Positions 1 through 5,464 of a DNA stretch of 9,561 bases are shown piece after piece. Origin of the DNA: Candidatus Omnitrophota bacterium (lineage in GTDB: Bacteria > Omnitrophota > Koll11 > Gygaellales > Profunditerraquicolaceae); NCBI GenBank assembly GCA_028712045.1, contig JAQTRA010000032.1, forward strand, positions 1 through 9,561, written 5' to 3'. Within the stretch, counting starts at the first letter, position 1; each line of letters starts with the position of its first letter. Below the pieces are notes generated by a model. That model had not been told where the DNA came from. It saw nothing but the letters and a program-made list of their open reading frames with translations, and searched no databases. A program made the translations under genes and the position numbers.

Positions 1-1
1 G

Positions 2-568
2 ATCTTTGATATTGCTTATTTAAGAAGTATTCCCAACTTAGTGATTATGGCGCCACAAGATGCGCAGGAATTAGAGGCGATGCTGGAGCTGGCCCTGGGG
101 CTGAATAAACCAGTAGCAATAAGATATCCCCGGGCGACTGCAGTTGTTTCGGTTAATCCCGGCGCTGCCTTAAAATTAGGTAAGGCAGAATTAATTAAAG
201 CCGGCACAGATTTTACTATTCTTGCTCTGGGAACTATGGTGGCGGTGGCTAACGAAGCTATAGAGATATTAAGCCAGGAGAATTTTTCCGGCGGGCTGAT
301 CAATGCCCGGTTTGTGCATCCACTAGATCTGGATTTGATTAAAACTGTTTGCGCAAAAACAAACTTTGTTTTTACCCTGGAAGAAGGAATCCGGGATGCT
401 GGTTTTGGCTCGGCGGTTGTTCAGGAGCTTGGCCAAAAAATCGTGCGGCTTGGTTTGCCAGCCGAATTTATTCCGCATGGGGCCAGAAGCTTGCTTTTAG
501 AAAAATATGGGTTAACTGCGCAGGGTGTCGCAGCAAGTATCCGAAAGGTTTTAAAGAACAATGGCTAA
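2..568 (+). CDS. dxs: 1-deoxy-D-xylulose-5-phosphate synthase, C-terminal part (5' end outside window)
   Basis: DXS is a cytoplasmic TPP-dependent enzyme that condenses pyruvate and glyceraldehyde 3-phosphate into 1-deoxy-D-xylulose 5-phosphate, the first step of the MEP isoprenoid pathway. The frame is open from base 2, so the visible 188 residues are the C-terminal third of a protein usually about 620-640 residues long. The fragment opens with IFDIAYLRSIPNLVIMAP, typical of the DXS pyrimidine-binding domain, and continues with KPVAIRYPR. The transketolase C-terminal domain follows (NARFVHPLDLDLI, then TLEEGIRDAGFGSAV). The GTG at 41 is internal and not a start. The stop at 566-568 overlaps the next start by 8 bp, so the gene is probably co-transcribed and translationally coupled with the ferredoxin-like gene downstream. 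Another transketolase-family enzyme is unlikely given the DXS-specific FDIAYLR signature. Confidence 0.93.
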   Translation: MFDIAYLRSIPNLVIMAPQDAQELEAMLELALGLNKPVAIRYPRATAVVSVNPGAALKLGKAELIKAGTDFTILALGTMVAVANEAIEILSQENFSGGLINARFVHPLDLDLIKTVCAKTNFVFTLEEGIRDAGFGSAVVQELGQKIVRLGLPAEFIPHGARSLLLEKYGLTAQGVAASIRKVLKNNG

Positions 569-764
569 AATTGTAATTAATGCTGATAAATGTAAAGGTT
601 GCCTTCTTTGTGTAAGTTTTTGCCCCAAGGGCTTAATCAAGAAAAGCCCGAACTTAAATAAAAAGGGATTAAATTTTGTAGAGTTTACTCCGGATGGTGA
701 TTGCCTTGGTTGCCTGCAGTGCGCAGTAATCTGCCCGGATTGTTGTATTGAGGTATATAAATAA
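561..764 (+). CDS. 2-oxoacid:ferredoxin oxidoreductase, delta (2x[4Fe-4S] ferredoxin) subunit
   Basis: This 67-residue ferredoxin-type protein carries two [4Fe-4S] motifs. The first is C11-x2-C14-x2-C17-x3-C21-P and the second is C48-x2-C51-x2-C54-x3-C58-P, with extra cysteines at 61 and 62. In four-subunit 2-oxoacid:ferredoxin oxidoreductases (OFORs) this delta subunit passes electrons from the catalytic alpha/beta core to external ferredoxin. The genes immediately downstream encode the alpha, beta and gamma subunits, which supports this role over a free ferredoxin. The start at ATG 561 overlaps the end of dxs by 8 bp. An AAGG lies about 12 bases upstream, so the ribosome site is weak and coupling to dxs translation is likely. 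The enzyme acts in the cytoplasm. Confidence 0.9.
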   Translation: MAKIVINADKCKGCLLCVSFCPKGLIKKSPNLNKKGLNFVEFTPDGDCLGCLQCAVICPDCCIEVYK

Positions 765-766
765 AT

Positions 767-1816
767 ATGTTAAAGAAAAGAATATTAATTTCCGGTAATG
801 AAGCAATTGCCCAGGGAGCAATCCAGGCGGGGTGCAGTTTTTATGCGGGTTATCCGATTACTCCGCAAAATGAGCTGATTGCTTATATGGCTAAGTATCT
901 GCCTAAAGCTAATGGCGTTTTTATCCAGGCCGAGTCAGAGTTAGCCGCGATCAATATGGTTTACGGGGCTTCTGCCGCTGGAGCGCGTTCAATGACTTCA
1001 TCATCCAGCCCGGGGATAAGTTTAAAGCAGGAGGGGATATCTTATATTGCCGGTTCTCAGCTTCCGGCGGTAATTGTGAATATTATGCGGGGTGGCCCGG
1101 GTTTGGGTAATATTGCTCCGGCGCAATCAGATTATTTTCAGGCGACCCGCGGTGGCGGCCATGGTGATTACCATTTAATAGTTTTGGCTCCTGGCTCGGT
1201 GCAGGAAGCCTATGATTTGACCCAAAAAGGTTTTGATCTGGCGGATAAATATCGTATTCCGGTAATGATTTTGGGGGATGGGGTCCTCGGCCAGATGATG
1301 GAGCCGATAGAATTATCCACTGCCAAAATTAAAGCTCCGGCAGTAAAACCCTGGGCGCTTGGCGGATGCCGGGGAAGAAAACCTAATATTGTTAAATCAT
1401 TTTTCCTGCGGGAAGGGGCTTTGGAAGCGTTTAATCTCAGGTTACAAAAACAGTATGAAACGATTAAAAAGAAAGAAGCGCTTTTTGAGAGCTTATTTTT
1501 AGAGGACGCTTTAGTTGTCATTGTGGCCTACGGCACCATGGCGCGAATTGCTAAAAGCGCGATTAGTCAGTTAAGGTTATCAGGAAAAAAAATAGGATTG
1601 ATCCGGCCGATTACGCTTTGGCCATTTCCCCAGGCAGCTTTTAATCCGGGAAATAAAAAAAGAAAATATTTAGTAGTGGAAATGTCCTACGGCCAGATGC
1701 TGGAGGATGTAAAGTTAGCAGTTAACGGCAAACAAAAAGTAAAATTTCTTGGCCGCTCCGGCGGAGGAATGCCCAGTGAAAAAGAAATTATTAATCAGAT
1801 CAATAAAATAATCTAA
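767..1816 (+). CDS. vorB: 2-oxoacid:ferredoxin oxidoreductase, alpha subunit (VorB/KorA type)
   Basis: This 349-residue protein is the pyrimidine-binding half of a TPP-dependent 2-oxoacid:ferredoxin oxidoreductase, which oxidatively decarboxylates a 2-oxoacid with CoA to an acyl-CoA and reduces ferredoxin. Visible family marks are [13 protein letters not shown] at the N terminus, [10 protein letters not shown] (27-36), QAESELAAI with the probable cofactor-contacting Glu near 56-58, the TSSSSPG turn (77-83), the MRGGPGLGN loop (107-115), and a domain II region with VAYGTMAR (253-260) and [11 protein letters not shown] (278-288). Length and layout match subunits named VorB (3-methyl-2-oxobutanoate) or KorA (2-oxoglutarate). 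Substrate choice between branched-chain 2-oxoacids, 2-oxoglutarate and others cannot be decided from sequence reading alone. The start lies 2 bp after the delta gene, with GAGGT at 750-754. The stop and the next start share one base (TAATG). Confidence 0.92.
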   Translation: MLKKRILISGNEAIAQGAIQAGCSFYAGYPITPQNELIAYMAKYLPKANGVFIQAESELAAINMVYGASAAGARSMTSSSSPGISLKQEGISYIAGSQLPAVIVNIMRGGPGLGNIAPAQSDYFQATRGGGHGDYHLIVLAPGSVQEAYDLTQKGFDLADKYRIPVMILGDGVLGQMMEPIELSTAKIKAPAVKPWALGGCRGRKPNIVKSFFLREGALEAFNLRLQKQYETIKKKEALFESLFLEDALVVIVAYGTMARIAKSAISQLRLSGKKIGLIRPITLWPFPQAAFNPGNKKRKYLVVEMSYGQMLEDVKLAVNGKQKVKFLGRSGGGMPSEKEIINQINKII

Positions 1817-2544
1817 TGGAAAAAATATTTGTCCGCCCAGATGCACTCTATGATTTGCCTACGCACTATTGCCCGGGTTGCGGCCATGGGATTGCGCATC
1901 GTTTAGTTGCCCAGGTAGTTGATGAATTGGCTATAAGAGAGAAGGTAATTGGTATCGCTCCGGTGGGTTGCGCAGTCGTAGCTTATGATTATTGGAATTT
2001 TGATTGTTCGGAGGCAGCCCATGGCCGGGCTTTAGCGGTGGCCACGGGCATCAAAAGAGTGCATCCGCAGAATATTGTTTTTACTTATCAGGGGGACGGA
2101 GATTTAGCGGCAATTGGCACGAATGAAACTATCCATGCGGCAAACCGCGGAGAGAACCTGACGGTAATTTTTATTAACAATGCGGTTTATGGAATGACCG
2201 GCGGCCAGATGGCCCCGACTACGCTTTTAGGCCAGAAAACTTCTACTTCGCTCGACGGCCGGGACAAAGCAAAGCACGGTTACCCTTTAAAAATTTCCGA
2301 GATGTTGGCATTGTTACCCGGAGTTTATTCTATCCAGCGGGTATCCCTGTATAATCCGCAAGAAGTATTAAAAACCAAACAAGCTATTAAACAGGCATTT
2401 CAGAATCAAATTGATAATTTAGGTTTTTCATTGGTCGAAATTTTATCTCCTTGTCCGACTTATTGGGGGTTAAACCCTAAAGAATCCCTGGATTGGATCA
2501 GGGATGTAATGCAAAAAGAGTTTCCATTGGGAAAAATCAAATGA
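1816..2544 (+). CDS. 2-oxoacid:ferredoxin oxidoreductase, beta (TPP-binding) subunit
   Basis: This 242-residue protein is the pyrophosphate-binding half of the OFOR active site. It contains YCPGCGHG (18-25), typical of KorB/VorA-type beta subunits, and the TPP/Mg motif GDGD (93-96) followed after about 25 residues by the NN pair at 121-122. [12 protein letters not shown] (69-80) and CPTYWGLNP (213-221) are also family marks. It pairs with the alpha subunit just upstream; the iron-sulfur clusters sit in the separate delta subunit. The start at 1816 reuses the last A of the alpha stop codon, and no good Shine-Dalgarno is visible, so translation probably depends on coupling. The gene ends in an ATGA overlap with the gamma gene. 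The enzyme is cytoplasmic and should be oxygen sensitive, as is usual for the family. Confidence 0.92.
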   Translation: MEKIFVRPDALYDLPTHYCPGCGHGIAHRLVAQVVDELAIREKVIGIAPVGCAVVAYDYWNFDCSEAAHGRALAVATGIKRVHPQNIVFTYQGDGDLAAIGTNETIHAANRGENLTVIFINNAVYGMTGGQMAPTTLLGQKTSTSLDGRDKAKHGYPLKISEMLALLPGVYSIQRVSLYNPQEVLKTKQAIKQAFQNQIDNLGFSLVEILSPCPTYWGLNPKESLDWIRDVMQKEFPLGKIK

Positions 2545-3077
2545 TTGAGCGCATAATTATTGCCGGAAGCGGCGGCCAGGGTGTAATGTTATTGGGTAAG
2601 GTTTTAGCCGAAGCAGCTATGCGGCTGGGTAAATTTGTTACCTGGTTTCCGGCTTATGGCCCGGAGGTCCGCGGAGGAACTAGTCATTGCATGGTGACGA
2701 TCTCGGATTGCCAGATCGGGTCACCTTATATTGATCAAGCCGATACGGTTATTATTTTAAATAATCCTTCATTGGATAGATTTGGTGGCCGCGTCAAAGA
2801 TCAAGGTTTATTGATCCTTAATTCTTCTTTGGCTAAAGCCGGGAAAAATAAAAAAGCGAAAATATTGCAATTTCCCTTTTCTGATATTGCGATAAAATTA
2901 GGCAATATCAGGGTAGCCAATATGGTGGCCCTGGGTTGCTATCTAGCGGAAAAGAAAATTGTTAAGATTAGTCAAATGCTGGAGGTATTTAAGTTTATGG
3001 CTCCGGCCGGTAAAACTAATATTTTAGAAATTAATGAGTTAGCTTTAAAAAGCGGAGAAAAATTAGTCCATGGTTAG
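2541..3077 (+). CDS. 2-oxoacid:ferredoxin oxidoreductase, gamma subunit
   Basis: This 178-residue protein completes the four-subunit oxidoreductase. It starts [15 protein letters not shown], a glycine-rich motif (9-15) typical of the gamma (catalytic domain III) subunit, and carries the signature [14 protein letters not shown] (37-50). In the family this domain helps form the CoA-side part of the enzyme. I chose ATG 2541 rather than an in-frame ATG at 2493. It gives the canonical gamma N terminus and the 4-bp ATGA overlap with the beta stop. The longer version would add 16 residues that only read through the beta gene in another frame. The stop at 3075-3077 lies 8 bp inside gltX. The alpha, beta, gamma and delta genes together make a complete enzyme set. 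Confidence 0.92.
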   Translation: MIERIIIAGSGGQGVMLLGKVLAEAAMRLGKFVTWFPAYGPEVRGGTSHCMVTISDCQIGSPYIDQADTVIILNNPSLDRFGGRVKDQGLLILNSSLAKAGKNKKAKILQFPFSDIAIKLGNIRVANMVALGCYLAEKKIVKISQMLEVFKFMAPAGKTNILEINELALKSGEKLVHG

Positions 3078-4365
3078 AGTAAGGTTTGCCCCTAGTCCGA
3101 CGGGAAATTTGCATATTGGCGGAGGCCGGACCGCGTTGTTTAACTGGCTTTTTGCCCAATCTCAAAATGGCAAGTTTGTTTTAAGAATTGAAGATACGGA
3201 TCAAGAGCGTTCTAAAAAAGAATTTGTCGATGAGATACTTTTTAGCCTGAAGTGGCTGGGCTTTAATTGGGATGAATTGTATTATCAGAGCCAGCGTTTT
3301 GACCGGTATCGGATGCACGCGGATAATTTGCTTAAAAAAGGATTGGCTTATATCGAAAAATCCCCGGAAGGCAAAGAAGCAATAATTTTTAAAGTACTTC
3401 CTCAAAAAATAAGCGTAAATGATTTAATCCGCGGAAAAATTGAGTTTGATGCTTCTTTAATTAAGGATCAGGTATTAATTAAATCTGATGGCACGCCGAC
3501 TTATAATTTTGCCTGCGTAGTTGATGATGCCGAGATGAATATTACGCATATTATCCGCGGGGATGACCACATTTCCAATACTCCCAAGCAGATGCTTTTT
3601 TATTCTGCTCTGGGGTTTGCTTTACCGGAATTCGCCCATCTACCCTTAATTATGGGAGTAGATGGCGGCAGGCTCTCTAAAAGAACCGGAGCCACGGCGA
3701 TTAGCGATTACCGTAAGATGGGTTATTTATCCGAGGCTTTACTTAATTATCTTTTATTGCTCAGCTGGGCTCCCGGGGATAATCGCGAAGTAGTTAGTAT
3801 TTCCGAGGCAGTAAAATTATTTGATATCAAAAATGTAAATAAGACTGCCGCTACCTTTGATTTAAAAAAGCTGGATTGGATGAATAACCAATACCTTAAA
3901 AATGCTGATCCGGAAAAGTTAGCAATTGAGCTGATCCCTTTGTTAGTTGAGAAGAATTATATTAAGCAAGATAGCTACGATCACGCTTATCTTTTGACTT
4001 TAATTAAGCTGTTTCAGGCTAGACTCCCCCGGTTAAATGATTTTGTGGATTGGGCGGATTTCTTTTTTCTCGATGATCCCGTAATGGATTTAGCCGCCAA
4101 AGAAAAATATTTAGCCGGCGATTTATCCAAAGAGTTTAAGCTTTTTGTACAGCGGCTGGATAGTTTAGCCACTTTTGATATCATTAATATCGAGGATAGC
4201 TTTCGTAAGTTAGTTGCTGAATTAGGCCTTGAGGCTAAAAAATTAATTCACCCGATCCGGGTTGCCCTGACCGGTAAAACTATCGGGCCGGGGTTATTTG
4301 AAGTTATTTATTACCTTGGGTTAGAGCGCAGTAAAGCCAGATTGCTGAAATGGGTTAAACAATAG
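3070..4365 (+). CDS. gltX: glutamyl-tRNA synthetase, short form lacking the zinc-region insert
   Basis: This class I aminoacyl-tRNA synthetase charges tRNA with glutamate using ATP. It begins RFAPSPTGNLHIGGGRTALF, with HIGG (15-18) as the HIGH motif. FVLRIEDTD (36-44), the DGTPTYNFACVVDD segment (140-153), HIIRGDDHISNTPKQ (160-174) and RLSKR (201-205, the KMSKS equivalent) follow. The anticodon-binding half contains NYLLLLSW (226-233), VNKTAATFDLKKLDW, and HPIRVALTGKTIGPGLFEV near the C terminus. At 431 residues it is shorter than the usual 465-510. Much of the loss sits at 94-104, where about 30 residues normally found between the AY of the connective helix and the IRFK strand are absent. 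In E. coli those residues hold the zinc ligands. All catalytic motifs remain, so the gene looks functional. It overlaps the gamma gene by 8 bp, with a GGAG about 12 bases upstream of the start. Confidence 0.95.
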   Translation: MVRVRFAPSPTGNLHIGGGRTALFNWLFAQSQNGKFVLRIEDTDQERSKKEFVDEILFSLKWLGFNWDELYYQSQRFDRYRMHADNLLKKGLAYIEKSPEGKEAIIFKVLPQKISVNDLIRGKIEFDASLIKDQVLIKSDGTPTYNFACVVDDAEMNITHIIRGDDHISNTPKQMLFYSALGFALPEFAHLPLIMGVDGGRLSKRTGATAISDYRKMGYLSEALLNYLLLLSWAPGDNREVVSISEAVKLFDIKNVNKTAATFDLKKLDWMNNQYLKNADPEKLAIELIPLLVEKNYIKQDSYDHAYLLTLIKLFQARLPRLNDFVDWADFFFLDDPVMDLAAKEKYLAGDLSKEFKLFVQRLDSLATFDIINIEDSFRKLVAELGLEAKKLIHPIRVALTGKTIGPGLFEVIYYLGLERSKARLLKWVKQ

Positions 4366-4375
4366 GGGGATAAGC

Positions 4376-4984
4376 ATGCTGCTAAAAAAGATGGCTTGGG
4401 GAATATGTTTCTTTTTGTGTTTAACTTATTTTTTCCCCCCCTTAATTTGTTTTGCCGATACCGTGGTGCTTAAATCCGGCCAGGTCATTGAAGGGAAAAT
4501 TATCGAGGTCACTGAAAAATATGTGAAAATTAATTTTGACGGAGTGGATGTTACTTATTTTCAAGATGAAATTGCCTCGATTAATCAAGGCAATGTAAGC
4601 AATGCGGCGAGTAAAGAATTAACTTCGCTTTATGAAGCCTTTAACGCCAGCAAAAATGCAGTAGAAGATAAAGGCCAGCTGAATGAACCAGCTGGATTAA
4701 CTCAGCCGGCTCAGCCGGCGGTTAATGAAAATTCTATCCTCTTACCCGGGCTGGAAAAAAGCCAGGATCCGTCAACAACTGTGCAGGCGGCGGTTTCTCA
4801 ATTACCTAAACAATATCAGGACCTGATTAAATCTAAGTTACAAAGCATGCAGGGATCGGCTAGCGCTGACCAGCCTGCGGTTATAACGCCCAATGATTTG
4901 TCCAGCCTATCGACAGAATATCAGCAGATAATAAAATCAAGCCTGGAGAAAATCCAAGCTGATAAGCAAACGCCAAAAAATTAA
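4376..4984 (+). CDS. small secreted protein of unknown function with internal repeat
   Basis: I do not recognise a named family for this 202-residue protein. Residues 1-27 form a signal peptide: positive MLLKK, a hydrophobic core, and a likely signal peptidase I site after CFA-27, before DT. The mature protein starts with a small beta-rich segment (28-70; VVLKSGQVIEGKIIEV, then YVKINFDG), which looks like the short 'KxGxxxxGxIxxxxxxxV' barrel-like domains seen in many envelope proteins. A Q/P/A-rich linker follows (about 100-120). Two related copies of a short helical motif then appear: LPKQYQDLIKSKLQSMQ (143-159) and LSTEYQQIIKSSLEKIQ (178-194), 8 of 17 identical. The protein is probably periplasmic. 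The start at 4376 has a strong GGGGGA ribosome site 5 bases upstream and lies 10 bp after gltX, so it is probably the last gene of the dxs-OFOR-gltX operon. Confidence 0.85.
   Translation: MLLKKMAWGICFFLCLTYFFPPLICFADTVVLKSGQVIEGKIIEVTEKYVKINFDGVDVTYFQDEIASINQGNVSNAASKELTSLYEAFNASKNAVEDKGQLNEPAGLTQPAQPAVNENSILLPGLEKSQDPSTTVQAAVSQLPKQYQDLIKSKLQSMQGSASADQPAVITPNDLSSLSTEYQQIIKSSLEKIQADKQTPKN
4701..4718 (+). repeat. tandem 9-bp repeat in the linker of the secreted protein
   Basis: CTCAGCCGG occurs twice in a row and is in frame, so it encodes part of the Q/P-rich linker (TQPAQPA). This is a minor repeat, likely a slippage product that lengthens a flexible linker without a frameshift. Confidence 0.6.
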
Positions 4985-4999
4985 ATTTTCTGCCCCCTC

Positions 5000-5029
5000 T
5001 TGAAAAGCACCGGTAAATTATGTTATATT
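5000..5029 (+). promoter_or_regulatory. sigma70-type promoter for the small structured RNA
   Basis: A TTGAAA box at 5000-5005 is followed, after 17-18 bases, by TTATAT/TATATT at 5023-5029. The expected start of transcription is around 5036-5038, exactly where the outer helix of the small RNA begins. This match between promoter spacing and helix edge supports both calls. Confidence 0.7.
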
Positions 5030-5036
5030 TACTTAT

Positions 5037-5147
5037 AGGCGAGGGGTAAACTACCAGCGGGCAGGCAATGCCCAGAAATCAAAGCCAAAAAATTTCCCCT
5101 TGCCTAGTTAAAGTCGCCTTGCCGTAAAAGCAGAGGCGGCTTTTTTA
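5037..5147 (+). ncRNA. candidate small structured RNA, family not recognised
   Basis: A stretch of about 110 nt has its own promoter, a strong fold and its own terminator, but no convincing coding frame. The outer helix pairs 5036-5046 (TAGGCGAGGGG) with 5096-5106 (CCCCTTGCCTA), 11 bp with one G-U. Inside it a 5-bp hairpin pairs GGGCA (5059-5063) with TGCCC (5069-5073) around the loop GGCAA. An A-rich single-stranded stretch (5074-5093) follows. The 3' end is an intrinsic terminator. I checked by eye for SRP RNA, 6S RNA, tmRNA and common riboswitch cores and found no match. It could be a free regulatory RNA. A riboswitch leader is less likely, because the next gene is a tRNA with its own promoter. 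Confidence 0.6.
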
Positions 5148-5149
5148 TT
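5111..5149 (+). terminator. intrinsic terminator of the small RNA
   Basis: The stem pairs 5113-5122 (GTCGCCTTGC) with 5130-5140 (GCAGAGGCGGC). It has about 10 pairs, two of them G-U, one bulged A at 5132, and a 7-nt loop (CGTAAAA). It runs straight into TTTTTTATT, and upstream A residues at 5111-5112 can extend the helix into the T tract. It probably also stops readthrough from the upstream operon, which has no hairpin of its own directly after 4984. Confidence 0.85.
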
Positions 5150-5172
5150 GTGCCTTAAAGCCAACAATTCAC

Positions 5173-5201
5173 TTGATTTAACTTTTTATCCACGATATAC
5201 T
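5173..5201 (+). promoter_or_regulatory. sigma70-type promoter for tRNA-Gln
   Basis: TTGATT at 5173-5178 and TATACT at 5196-5201 are separated by an ideal 17-base spacer. Transcription would start near 5208, about five bases before the mature 5' end of the tRNA. The tRNA therefore appears to be transcribed on its own, between two terminators. Confidence 0.8.
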
Positions 5202-5212
5202 TTTTACACTAC

Positions 5213-5286
5213 TGCCCTGTGGTCTAATGGTAGGACACAAGATTCTGGATCTTGTTATCATGGTTCGAGTCCATGCGGGGCAACCA
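5213..5286 (+). tRNA. tRNA-Gln (anticodon CTG), CCA encoded
   Basis: A full cloverleaf can be drawn. The acceptor stem pairs TGCCCTG (5213-5219) with CGGGGCA (5276-5282), with one T-G wobble. The D arm is GTCT/GGAC with loop AATGGTA. The anticodon stem is CAAGA/TCTTG with loop TTCTGGA, so the anticodon is CTG at 5245-5247 and reads the glutamine codon CAG. The T arm is CATGG-TTCGAGT-CCATG, the discriminator base is A, and CCA is encoded at 5284-5286. The first pair T1-A72 is the weak pair typical of bacterial tRNA-Gln. It is a single-gene transcript with its own promoter and terminator. It sits about 0.85 kb after gltX, whose product would charge it with glutamate if this organism uses the GatCAB amidation route. 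Confidence 0.97.
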
Positions 5287-5291
5287 ATTTA

Positions 5292-5318
5292 ATCTCTTAA
5301 AAATCTAGATGAAGAGAT
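5292..5318 (+). other. inverted repeat in the tRNA 3' trailer
   Basis: ATCTCTT (5292-5298) and AAGAGAT (5312-5318) can pair around a 13-base loop, which itself contains the palindrome ATCTAGAT. The hairpin lies between the tRNA and its terminator and could guide 3' processing of the precursor. It may also be chance, given the AT-rich sequence. Confidence 0.4.
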
Positions 5319-5324
5319 AAAGCT

Positions 5325-5360
5325 TACCCTGGTTAATTATATTAATCAGGGTATTTTTTT
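5325..5360 (+). terminator. intrinsic terminator after tRNA-Gln
   Basis: A 13-bp hairpin, mismatch-free apart from one G-U pair, has arms 5325-5337 (TACCCTGGTTAAT) and 5341-5353 and a 3-base loop, followed by seven T residues. This is a textbook rho-independent terminator. It insulates the tRNA transcript from the phosphatase operon downstream. Confidence 0.93.
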
Positions 5361-5362
5361 AT

Positions 5363-5382
5363 CGCATTACAGTTGTAATGCG
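5363..5382. promoter_or_regulatory. perfect palindrome, candidate operator with TACANNTGTA core
   Basis: CGCATTACA (5363-5371) and TGTAATGCG (5374-5382) form a perfect 9-bp inverted repeat around GT, 10 bases upstream of the -35 box of the phosphatase promoter. The centre TACA-GT-TGTA fits the TACANNTGTA core known for the CopY/BlaI/MecI repressor family. No T run follows, so it is not a terminator. The regulator is not encoded in this window, so the family assignment is an inference from the motif only. Confidence 0.5.
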
Positions 5383-5392
5383 GGGAATAAGG

Positions 5393-5420
5393 TTGACATT
5401 CTCAAGACGCAATATAGACT
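5393..5420 (+). promoter_or_regulatory. promoter of the phosphatase-barrel operon
   Basis: A perfect -35 box TTGACA (5393-5398) is followed after 16 bases by TAGACT (5415-5420), a moderate -10 match. Other -10 readings (TATAGA with 14, TATAAG with 21) have poor spacing. Transcription would begin near 5427, inside the palindrome at 5421-5437. A strong -35 with a weaker -10 and flanking palindromes suits a regulated promoter. Confidence 0.6.
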
Positions 5421-5437
5421 ATAAGAATAATTCTTAT
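5421..5437. promoter_or_regulatory. perfect palindrome over the predicted transcription start, candidate operator
   Basis: ATAAGAAT (5421-5428) and ATTCTTAT (5430-5437) are exact inverted repeats around a single A. The 7-1-7 geometry resembles Fur-family boxes (Fur, PerR, Zur), but the bases differ from their consensus, so I do not name a regulator. Its position directly after the -10 box would suit a repressor that blocks transcription start. Confidence 0.45.
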
Positions 5438-5453
5438 TGTGGATGATTAACCC

Positions 5454-5459
5454 AGGAGG
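5454..5459 (+). promoter_or_regulatory. strong ribosome binding site of the phosphatase gene
   Basis: AGGAGG lies five bases before ATG 5465. It is a near-perfect anti-16S match, fixes the start of the 903-residue lipoprotein, and suggests efficient translation once the promoter is active. Confidence 0.85.
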
Positions 5460-5464
5460 GTTCT

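Noticed and set aside
41..43. GTG 41 as start of a 175-residue protein
   Set aside because: The frame continues upstream to the window edge with clear DXS sequence, so this is an internal codon.
2493..2540. Longer start (ATG 2493) for the oxidoreductase gamma subunit
   Set aside because: The extra 16 residues only read through the beta gene in another frame; ATG 2541 gives the family N terminus ([14 protein letters not shown]) and an ATGA overlap.
5037..5147. SRP RNA, 6S RNA or a known riboswitch
   Set aside because: The conserved SRP GGAAG/AGCAG loop is absent, the length is too short for 6S, and no familiar riboswitch core could be found by eye. It also does not lead into a protein gene.
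5363..5382. Palindrome as a second terminator
   Set aside because: No T run follows on either strand, and a strong terminator already ends at 5360.
5421..5437. A named Fur, PerR or Zur box
   Set aside because: Only the 7-1-7 geometry fits; the base pattern differs from the known consensus sequences.
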